Below, one piece after another: positions 1 through 5,059 of a stretch of 5,763 nucleotides of DNA (the stretch's first letter is position 1; every line of letters begins with the position of its first letter). Below the pieces are notes generated by a model. It had not been told where the DNA came from. It made no database searches and saw nothing but the letters and a program-made list of their open reading frames with translations. Both the position numbers and the translations under genes were made by a program. The DNA comes from Erysipelothrix rhusiopathiae (GTDB taxonomy: Bacteria; Bacillota_I; Bacilli_A; Erysipelotrichales; Erysipelotrichaceae), in assembly GCA_902797585.1 (NCBI GenBank), contig CADBTK010000236.1, positions 1 through 5,763 of the forward strand, in the 5' to 3' direction.

Positions 1-813
1 ATAAATGTAGAAACAAATAGTGTGGATGTTCCAGTTGAAGTATTCGAACAACAAACACTAGAAATGCAAGAACGAATTTGTGCACTATGTGAAGCACAAG
101 AACTAGCATTAAATCTAATTGAACCGGCTGAACAACAACCAGAACAAGAACAACCGGTTGAACAACCACAAGAACAACAAGAACAAGCAGAACAACCAGC
201 AGTAGAAGAGATTTTTCTAAGCGTACAAGAAGTTGCCGAACCAGAAGAAGAAGTTGTATTAGAAGTAGCACAAGCTCCAGAACAAGTACAACCAGAAGTA
301 GAGCAACCACAACCTGCACAAACTTTGATGGAAGCACCAATTCTTGAAAAAGTTGTTTCACAACCTGAAAGTGTGCAAGAACAAGCAGAACAACCAACTG
401 TTCAACAAGTGCAACCTTTGGCTAATGTGCTTAAAGAATCAAGTAGTGAAGATAGTACGGCTCAAAACTTTGTGGATACTTACTTAAGCGCAAATGGTGT
501 AGTATATACAGCAGCAGATTCTTCAAACTACCAAAGAATCTTAGCTGGGGTTACTACTTGGAATCAAATGAGCACCAAACAGAAAGCGAAAGTAAATTCG
601 ATTTTAACTCGTTCAGCTAATAAAACATATCAACAATTGTTGCAAGAAGCACAAGCAATTCAAGTGCAACAAACAGGAACAACAAGCACATATGTGAATG
701 GGCGAATCGTTACAGGAACACAAACCAACCAATTGCCAATGGTTATGGCATTGGTAGGAGCAGCAATCCTAGCAATCTTAGCTTTCTTAGGCTTGAAAAA
801 GAAAAATAAATAA
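1..813 (+). CDS. Gln/Glu/Pro-rich surface-type protein with C-terminal membrane anchor (5' end outside window)
   Basis: I do not recognise a named family. The frame is open back to base 1, and the GTG at 22 has no Shine-Dalgarno site, so the true start lies upstream; 270 codons are visible. In order: a short segment with a CxxC (nt about 79-93); a low-complexity Q/E/P region (about 121-420) lacking Lys and Arg over long stretches; a compact domain of about 70 residues (about 451-663) with aromatic and hydrophobic positions (NFVDTYL, NYQRILAG, TTWNQMS); a Thr/Gly/Gln linker; and a single hydrophobic helix followed by KKKNK at the extreme C-terminus (about 733-810). The last part looks like a cell-wall sorting tail, but the LPxTG box is missing: the sequence before the helix is NQLPMVM. 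I infer a protein exported and held by its C-terminal helix, with the Q/E/P stretch as a flexible spacer. The signal peptide, if any, is outside the window. A terminator follows at once, so this is the last gene of its unit. Confidence 0.8.
   Translation: MNVETNSVDVPVEVFEQQTLEMQERICALCEAQELALNLIEPAEQQPEQEQPVEQPQEQQEQAEQPAVEEIFLSVQEVAEPEEEVVLEVAQAPEQVQPEVEQPQPAQTLMEAPILEKVVSQPESVQEQAEQPTVQQVQPLANVLKESSSEDSTAQNFVDTYLSANGVVYTAADSSNYQRILAGVTTWNQMSTKQKAKVNSILTRSANKTYQQLLQEAQAIQVQQTGTTSTYVNGRIVTGTQTNQLPMVMALVGAAILAILAFLGLKKKNK
121..420 (+). repeat. Low-complexity CAA/GAA-rich coding repeat with a 21-bp direct repeat
   Basis: This part of the first gene is built almost only from CAA, GAA, CCA and GTA-type codons and is very poor in T over long stretches. 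It contains an exact 21-bp direct repeat at 178-198 and 376-396, encoding QEQAEQP both times, plus many shorter GAACAA and CAACCA repeats. Such tracts can change length by slipped pairing or recombination. That consequence is inferred, not seen. Confidence 0.75.
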
Positions 814-814
814 C

Positions 815-844
815 AAGAAGAACTAGTAGGTTCTTCTTTTTTTT
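815..844 (+). terminator. Intrinsic terminator after the surface protein gene
   Basis: AAGAAGAACT (815-824) pairs with GGTTCTTCTT (829-838), a 10-bp stem with one T-G pair at the top and an AGTA loop, followed by an unbroken T run to 844. It begins one base after the TAA stop at 811-813. Confidence 0.93.
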
Positions 845-859
845 ACCCATGGTTTTTTG

Positions 860-865
860 TATAAT
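860..865 (+). promoter_or_regulatory. Probable -10 box of the RDD-PHP gene
   Basis: A perfect TATAAT lies 25 bases before the start codon at 890 and just after the upstream terminator. The bases around it, TTGTATAATGA, are the same as at the metG promoter. A -35 box at the right distance would fall in the T run of the terminator (about 837-842, TTTTTT), so it is poor. The predicted start is about 871-873, giving a leader of only about 18 bases. Confidence 0.6.
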
Positions 866-889
866 GAATGGGAAAGGTTTGCATGAACT

Positions 890-2485
890 ATGGATATAAA
901 AATTGATGAACTTAAAGACTTATCTTCAGCATATTTTTTGAAAAAGTCTCGTATATATAAAGCGGGTGGATACCGGTATGCTCGTTTATTAGAACGAAAT
1001 AAGAATGATTATATTACTCATTTATTCTCATTTATGGTGGATATTAACGTTTGTTTGATGCCAGTGTATATTTGGGTATTGGAATTCTTATTGATTATTT
1101 GTGGGATTATTCCTCCTAACTTTTTTGATGCACTATTATATTTCATGTTTGCGTTATTATTTGTTATTAGTGTATTGGTGTTGGGAATCTTTACTGCACG
1201 TAGTCACGGGCAATCATTTGGTGGTGTATTAACAGGGTTAAAACTTGTTCGATTGAATAAAAAAGAAGCCCAAGGAATTCATTTAATTCTTCGCCAAGCA
1301 CTTGGATTTGGAATTCCAATGATTGTTTTAGGTTTCTTCTTCCAAGTTTTGGGGATTTTATTCTGGTGGTTGTTGAACGCGATTTCTGTATTAACAAGTG
1401 TTCACCAACAAACCATTTTTGACCGAGTATTTGGTTTAGCACTTGTTCGAGAACCAGATGCGGATATTCCAATTGAAGTAAAAGAACCAGTTGAAGAAAA
1501 AGAAGTGGTTCAACAAAGTGTAACGACAGAAAAATTAACGAATTTAAAACCAAAATTTACGCCGAAACGAGCTATGGCAACACCTAAGGGTGTTTCACCA
1601 ATTGATTTGCACATTTTATCTCGTTATAGCGAAAGTGGATATTATGATGTAGAAGATTTATTTAAACAAGCAAAGGAAAAGAATATGGAAGTAATTTCCA
1701 TTGCTGATCATAACTGTGCTCGCGCAAATGCTGCAGCGGTACGTTTTGCCCCTATGTATGATGTGCAATATATTCCTGGGGTAGAAATTGATGCGCAATA
1801 TGGAAATACGCGTGTACGAGTGTTGGGATATTATATTGATTGGACAAATCCAATTTTTGATTCAATTGAAAAAGAATCATTACGTCGTGAAAAGAATATG
1901 TCATACGAACGTGTAAATAAATTTAGAGAATATTCAGGAATCTCCATTGATACAGATTCTCTTATGTCAAATTCACGTTTTCAAACAATCTCAGCAAAAG
2001 ATATTACAACAATGGTATTCCACAATGCTAAAGTGCGTGAGTTACCATTTGTGAAGAAATACATTGATACATCGGGTAGTGAATTAGAAGCAAAACGTCG
2101 ATTTGCTCAAGCGGTCTTTGGAAAGAATGGACCATGCTATGTCCCAGCTAGTTATCCAAATGTGAAAGATGCGATTGATTCCATTCATAAAGCCGATGGG
2201 ATTGTTATCTTATCTAGTTGGAATTTGGACAATATTACCGATGAAGAAATTAACGATATGATGGAATTAGGATTTGATGGAATTGAATGTTTCTCTCCAC
2301 GAGTTCATTCCGCAACTACAAAATCCCTATTGAAGATTGTGAAAGATAGACATGCTTTTGTCACTTGTGGATCAACTTATCATGGTCCGAATAAGCCGGC
2401 TTATCAAATGGGTAAAACAACTTGTCCTGATAAGGCGTTGTCGTTGGTTCGAATCTTTACCAAAGCGGCAGAAAGCCAATCTTGA
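890..2485 (+). CDS. Membrane protein: RDD-like domain fused to a degenerate PHP (TrpH/RnaAM-like) domain
   Basis: 531 residues. Residues about 40-190 form an RDD-like membrane domain: hydrophobic segments at about 45-75, 80-103 and 132-170, the family-type stretch GQSFGGVLTGLKLV (107-120) and FDRVFGLALV (177-186); D51 and D178 could be the two family aspartates, while the arginine is not clear. A charged linker (about 190-235) leads to a PHP domain of the TrpH/RnaAM type (about 236-531). Recognisable are DLH (239-241), ADHN (272-275), PGVEI (296-300), the late YVPASYP block (417-423) and GSTYHG (494-499). Active relatives are metal-dependent 3'-5' exonucleases or nucleotide phosphatases. Here several ligand positions differ (see findings), so the domain may bind a ligand or nucleic acid rather than cleave. 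The PHP part probably faces the cytoplasm. GGGAAAGG (870-877) is the likely ribosome site, 12 bases from the ATG, which is rather far; the next Met is residue 49, inside the first membrane segment, so 890 is preferred. The physiological role is unknown. Confidence 0.85.
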   Translation: MDIKIDELKDLSSAYFLKKSRIYKAGGYRYARLLERNKNDYITHLFSFMVDINVCLMPVYIWVLEFLLIICGIIPPNFFDALLYFMFALLFVISVLVLGIFTARSHGQSFGGVLTGLKLVRLNKKEAQGIHLILRQALGFGIPMIVLGFFFQVLGILFWWLLNAISVLTSVHQQTIFDRVFGLALVREPDADIPIEVKEPVEEKEVVQQSVTTEKLTNLKPKFTPKRAMATPKGVSPIDLHILSRYSESGYYDVEDLFKQAKEKNMEVISIADHNCARANAAAVRFAPMYDVQYIPGVEIDAQYGNTRVRVLGYYIDWTNPIFDSIEKESLRREKNMSYERVNKFREYSGISIDTDSLMSNSRFQTISAKDITTMVFHNAKVRELPFVKKYIDTSGSELEAKRRFAQAVFGKNGPCYVPASYPNVKDAIDSIHKADGIVILSSWNLDNITDEEINDMMELGFDGIECFSPRVHSATTKSLLKIVKDRHAFVTCGSTYHGPNKPAYQMGKTTCPDKALSLVRIFTKAAESQS

Positions 2486-2510
2486 GCCGATAGGTAAAGT
2501 ATTGTATAAT
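2482..2510 (+). promoter_or_regulatory. metG promoter
   Basis: -35 TTGAGC (2482-2487), a 17-base spacer and a perfect -10 TATAAT (2505-2510). The -35 box lies over the TGA stop (2483-2485) of the upstream gene. Predicted start about 2517, directly before the T-box stem I. Confidence 0.85.
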
Positions 2511-2516
2511 GATTAA

Positions 2517-2724
2517 GCGTTGAAGAGAAGAGTACAATTCATTTTAATGCCTAGAGAGCGATCGGTTGGTGAAAGATCGAGATTGAAAGAATTGGAAGAT
2601 GGTCTCGGAGCTTCTTATTTGAAATGAAAGTAGGATAAGACGTATCCCGCGTTAAGGGTTTGAGGTGCTTATGCACAAACTAAGGTGGTACCACGAAGCT
2701 TTCGTCCTTGGATGAAAGCTTTTT
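2517..2724 (+). promoter_or_regulatory. Methionine T-box leader (tRNA-Met sensing riboswitch) of metG
   Basis: Landmarks occur in the standard order: AGTA box (2531-2534); stem I apical hairpin CGATC/GATCG (2559-2563, 2575-2579) with the GGTTGGTG loop (2564-2571); specifier ATG (2599-2601) in the context GAAG-ATG-GTCTCGGAGC; a small hairpin GGATA/TATCC (2633-2637, 2643-2647); a stem III-like hairpin (2658-2680) with GTGC/GCAC around a TTAT loop; and the T-box AAGGTGGTACCACG (2682-2695). The antiterminator can be drawn fully: CTAAGG (2680-2685) with CCTTGG (2706-2711), a 7-nt bulge TGGTACC (2686-2692), and ACGAA (2693-2697) with TTCGT (2701-2705). TGGT in the bulge complements a tRNA 3' ACCA end, as expected with discriminator A73 of tRNA-Met. 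Uncharged tRNA-Met should favour this form and permit metG transcription; charged tRNA should leave the terminator to form. Confidence 0.96.
2696..2724 (+). terminator. T-box regulated terminator before metG
   Basis: AAGCTTTCGTC (2696-2706) pairs with GATGAAAGCTT (2711-2721), an 11-bp stem with one G-T pair and a CTTG tetraloop, followed by T's to 2724. It shares bases 2696-2711 with the antiterminator, so the two folds exclude each other. It is also the first terminator downstream of the RDD-PHP gene. Confidence 0.94.
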
Positions 2725-2732
2725 ATATTATA

Positions 2733-2740
2733 AGGGAGGA
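2733..2740 (+). promoter_or_regulatory. metG: Ribosome binding site that sets the metG start
   Basis: AGGGAGGA lies 7 bases before ATG 2748. An in-frame ATG at 2742 is only one base away from it and too close. The in-frame GTG at 2685 lies inside the T-box. Start 2748 is therefore chosen. Confidence 0.88.
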
Positions 2741-2747
2741 AATGAAC

Positions 2748-4673
2748 ATGGCAGAAAAGAAACCATATTATTTAACCACAGCAATTGCGTATACTTCCGG
2801 TCGTCCACATATTGGAAATACATACGAAATCATTTTGTCCGATGCGATTGCTCGTTACAAACGTGCGCAAGGATATGATGTATTCTTCCAAACAGGAACG
2901 GATGAGCATGGAATTAAGATTGAAGAAAAGGCAAAAGAACAAGGAATTACTCCAAAAGAATTTGTTGACCGCGTAGCTGGTGTTATTAAAGACAACTGGG
3001 ATTTAATGAATGTCAGTTATGATAAATTCATTCGTACAACGGATACATATCATGAAAAACAAATTCAAAAAATCTTTAAGAAGTTATATGAACAAGGAGA
3101 TATCTACAAAAGTACATATGAAGGATTATATTGTACCCCTTGTGAGTCTTTTTGGACAGAAAGTCAATTGGTAGATGGATGTTGTCCAGATTGTGGACGT
3201 CCTGTTAAACCAGCCAGTGAAGAAGCTTACTTTTTTAAATTAAGTAAATATGCTGATCGTTTGGTTGAACATTACAATTCACATCCTGATTTTATTCAAC
3301 CAGAATCTCGTAAGAATGAGATGATTAATAACTTTATTAAACCAGGATTGCAAGATTTATGTGTATCTCGTACTAGTTTTAAATGGGGAATTCCTGTTGA
3401 CTTTGATCCGGATCATGTTGTGTATGTATGGATTGATGCCTTAAGTAACTATATTACTGGTATTGGATATGATGTAGATGGAAACCATGGTGAAAACTTT
3501 AAAAAGTATTGGCCAGCAGATGTTCATATCATTGGTAAAGATATTGTTCGTTTTCACACTATTTATTGGCCAATTATGTTGATGGCATTAGGGGAAGAAT
3601 TACCGAAAAAAGTTTTTGGACACCCTTGGTTATTAATTGGTGATGGAAAAATGTCTAAATCTAAAGGAAATGTGATTTATGCTGAAGATTTAGTAGAAGC
3701 TTTTGGTGTAGATGCGGTTCGTTACTATTGTTTACATGAAATGCCATTTGCTCAAGACGGAACGATTACTTGGGAATTGATGGTTGAACGTATTAATTCT
3801 GATTTAGCAAATATCTTAGGAAACTTAGTTTCTCGTACCATTGCGATGAGTAATAAATACTTTGATGGAGTCGTTTCTAATCCAAGTGTTAATGAAGATG
3901 TCGATAAAGAATTGATGGATTTAGCGTTGGAAACACCAGGGAAAGTGGCAGAAAAGATGGAAGGCTTATATGTTGGAGAAGCCTTGGATGTAATCTTTAC
4001 CCTTCTTCGTCGTAGTAATAAATATATCGATGAAACGGAACCTTGGGTATTGGCAAAAGATGAAGCGAAAAAAGAACGTTTACAAACGGTTTTATATAAC
4101 CTATTAGAAAGTATCCGATTCAGTGCTGTGTTACTTCAAAGTTTTTTGCCAGAAACATCGGATAAAATCTTAGATGCATTAAATACACAACAACGTGACT
4201 TAGAATCATTGTCTTCATTTGGAAACTTAGAACAAGGACAAAATGTTGTGAAGAAAATGCAACCATTGTTTGCCAGAATTGACTTGGAAGCTTTCATGAA
4301 AGAATTCAATGCAAAACAAGATGTAAAAAAAGAACAACCGAAAGAAGAAGATTTAATCGGTATTGAAGACTTTGCGAAAGTTGAATTGAAAGTGGGAACA
4401 ATTACAGAATGTAAAAAACATCCAAAAGCGGATCGTCTTCTTGTGGAACAAATTGACTTAGGGGATGAAGTTCGCCAAGTGGTGAGTGGTATTGCACAAT
4501 ACTATAAACCAGAAGAATTGGTAGGAAAACAAGTAATTGTGGTCACAAACTTAAAACCTGCTAACTTGCGCGGAGAAGAATCTTTCGGAATGATTCTTTG
4601 TGCGAGTGGAATAGACGGACTATCTATTATCCAACCAGATAGTTCTATGCCAAATGGAACCATCGTACGATGA
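2748..4673 (+). CDS. metG: Methionyl-tRNA synthetase with C-terminal tRNA-binding domain
   Basis: 641 residues; the cytoplasmic enzyme joins Met to tRNA-Met with ATP, for initiation and elongation. It is a class I synthetase: the HIGH-type signature is HIGN (21-24) in GRPHIGNTYE, the zinc knuckle has C129/C132 and C146/C149, and KMSKS is at 301-305. The anticodon-binding helical domain shows N359 and R363 in NLVSRT and W433 in EPWVL, matching E. coli N391, R395 and W461, which read CAU (alignment by eye). After a Lys/Glu-rich linker (about 522-536), residues 538-641 are a Trbp111/EMAPII-type OB-fold (IEDFAKVELKVGTI, then NLKPANLRGEESFGM), which raises tRNA affinity and often mediates dimerisation. 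Length and domain order are normal for Firmicutes. Regulation is by the T-box leader upstream. The stop overlaps the next gene by ATGA. The usual downstream neighbour in many Firmicutes, a TatD-type DNase gene, is not here. Confidence 0.98.
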   Translation: MAEKKPYYLTTAIAYTSGRPHIGNTYEIILSDAIARYKRAQGYDVFFQTGTDEHGIKIEEKAKEQGITPKEFVDRVAGVIKDNWDLMNVSYDKFIRTTDTYHEKQIQKIFKKLYEQGDIYKSTYEGLYCTPCESFWTESQLVDGCCPDCGRPVKPASEEAYFFKLSKYADRLVEHYNSHPDFIQPESRKNEMINNFIKPGLQDLCVSRTSFKWGIPVDFDPDHVVYVWIDALSNYITGIGYDVDGNHGENFKKYWPADVHIIGKDIVRFHTIYWPIMLMALGEELPKKVFGHPWLLIGDGKMSKSKGNVIYAEDLVEAFGVDAVRYYCLHEMPFAQDGTITWELMVERINSDLANILGNLVSRTIAMSNKYFDGVVSNPSVNEDVDKELMDLALETPGKVAEKMEGLYVGEALDVIFTLLRRSNKYIDETEPWVLAKDEAKKERLQTVLYNLLESIRFSAVLLQSFLPETSDKILDALNTQQRDLESLSSFGNLEQGQNVVKKMQPLFARIDLEAFMKEFNAKQDVKKEQPKEEDLIGIEDFAKVELKVGTITECKKHPKADRLLVEQIDLGDEVRQVVSGIAQYYKPEELVGKQVIVVTNLKPANLRGEESFGMILCASGIDGLSIIQPDSSMPNGTIVR

Positions 4674-4852
4674 GTCCTGAACAAAAAGTTCTTGTCCGCC
4701 AACTTCAATTGGCAGGGCTGGGAATTATCTTTACGATAGCTGGATTTTTATCGAAAAGAAGTGAATTAATGTGGATAGGGATTGGTGTATTTTTATTCGG
4801 ATGTGCACGTACCTATTTTATTTACAAAATACTAAAACAAGCGGAGGAGTAA
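4670..4852 (+). CDS. Small two-helix membrane protein, translationally coupled to metG
   Basis: 60 residues, not recognised. A polar, positively charged N-terminus (MSPEQKVLVRQ) is followed by a first hydrophobic helix (about 12-28), a short loop SKRSE with two positive charges (28-32), a second helix (about 33-53), and a charged end, KQAEE. The positive-inside rule does not give a clear topology. Its ATG overlaps the metG TGA as ATGA and no good Shine-Dalgarno site precedes it, so ribosomes finishing metG probably reinitiate here. That arrangement, the clean hydrophobic pattern and the hairpin placed exactly at its stop support a real gene. It shares the metG promoter and T-box control. A direct role in methionine use is not implied: short membrane proteins often ride in operons without a functional link. 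Confidence 0.72.
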   Translation: MSPEQKVLVRQLQLAGLGIIFTIAGFLSKRSELMWIGIGVFLFGCARTYFIYKILKQAEE

Positions 4853-4863
4853 ATCTTCCGCTT
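4839..4863 (+). terminator. Probable terminator of the metG unit, overlapping the small gene's stop
   Basis: AAGCGGAGGA (4839-4848) pairs with TCTTCCGCTT (4854-4863), 10 bp with one G-T pair, around the loop GTAAA that holds most of the TAA stop (4850-4852). The following T tract is broken (TATCGTTGCATTTT), so termination may be only partial. Confidence 0.65.
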
Positions 4864-4906
4864 TATCGTTGCATTTTAGCCTGTAATATGGTTTAATAAA
4901 GCGGAA
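4856..4906 (+). repeat. Inverted repeat flanking the metK promoter
   Basis: TTCCGCTTTA (4856-4865) and TAAAGCGGAA (4897-4906) are perfect 10-bp inverted repeats separated by 31 bases that hold the -35 and most of the -10 box. The left arm is also the 3' arm of the preceding terminator, and AAGCGGA occurs both at 4839-4845 and 4899-4905. Confidence 0.7.
4869..4897 (+). promoter_or_regulatory. metK promoter
   Basis: -35 TTGCAT (4869-4874, weak), a 17-base spacer, and -10 TTTAAT (4892-4897) carrying the extended element TGG (4889-4891). The predicted start at about 4904 is 4 bases before the riboswitch P1 helix, the usual layout for S-box leaders. Confidence 0.72.
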
Positions 4907-4907
4907 A

Positions 4908-5040
4908 TTATCAAGAGATGAGATAGAGGGCTAGCTCTGTGATCTCACACCAACCTACAGATAAAAACAATCTATAAGGTGGTCCAACTAGCAAAGATAA
5001 GAAGTATATACTCAAAGGCATACTTCTTAGTGTGTTTTTT
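4908..5040 (+). promoter_or_regulatory. SAM-I (S-box) riboswitch of metK
   Basis: The aptamer spans 4908-5000. P1 is TTATC (4908-4912) with GATAA (4996-5000), followed by the conserved AAGAG. P2 is TGAGAT (4919-4924) with ATCTCA (4942-4947), then AGAG (4925-4928) with CTCT (4935-4938), leaving a 3-nt bulge compatible with the kink-turn. P3 is ACC (4949-4951) with GGT (4981-4983), CCT (4954-4956) with AGG (4977-4979), and AGAT with ATCT higher up. The P2 loop GCTAG (4930-4934) can pair with CTAGC (4988-4992), the position of the family pseudoknot, where many members have CUGG/CCAG. The consensus GCAACC...GGUGC appears as CCAACC...GGTGG, a paired change that keeps the helix. SAM binding should stabilise P1 and turn metK off through the terminator at 4998-5040. 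Confidence 0.93.
4998..5040 (+). terminator. Riboswitch-controlled terminator before metK
   Basis: TAAGAAGTAT (4998-5007) pairs perfectly with ATACTTCTTA (5020-5029) around a 12-base loop, followed by GTGTG and a T run. The stem is AT-rich. Its first three bases are also the last three of the P1 helix. Confidence 0.85.
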
Positions 5041-5045
5041 TATTT

Positions 5046-5053
5046 AGGAGGAG
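5046..5053 (+). promoter_or_regulatory. metK: metK ribosome binding site
   Basis: AGGAGGAG is a near-perfect anti-16S match, 6 bases (counted from its last base) before ATG 5060. It lies outside the terminator stem, so control is likely transcriptional. Confidence 0.9.
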
Positions 5054-5059
5054 AGAAGT

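Noticed and set aside
22..24. GTG as the start of the first gene
   Set aside because: The frame is open to base 1 and there is no Shine-Dalgarno site before the GTG, so it is an internal Val codon.
121..420. CRISPR-like or tandem repeat array
   Set aside because: The repeats are codon-phased, irregular in spacing and maintain an open frame; they are a low-complexity protein segment.
1191..1553. 120-residue reading frame on the - strand
   Set aside because: It lies wholly inside the RDD-PHP gene, which has convincing domains; it is a shadow frame with no ribosome site or recognisable protein features.
2685..2747. Extended metG start at GTG 2685
   Set aside because: This would translate the T-box and terminator; the strong ribosome site at 2733-2740 fits ATG 2748.
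2811..2819. HIGN instead of HIGH in MetG as a defective signature
   Set aside because: From memory, HIGN is common in MetRS of Clostridia-type Firmicutes, and all other catalytic motifs are intact.
2785..2976. 63-residue + strand frame within metG
   Set aside because: Shadow frame over the highly conserved MetRS catalytic N-terminus.
4502..4708. 68-residue frame on the - strand at the metG end
   Set aside because: Antisense to the conserved tRNA-binding domain, with no protein-like features or promoter.
4884..4889. TAATAT as an alternative metK -10 box
   Set aside because: Worse match and worse spacing to TTGCAT (9 bases) than TTTAAT at 4892-4897, which also has the extended TG element.
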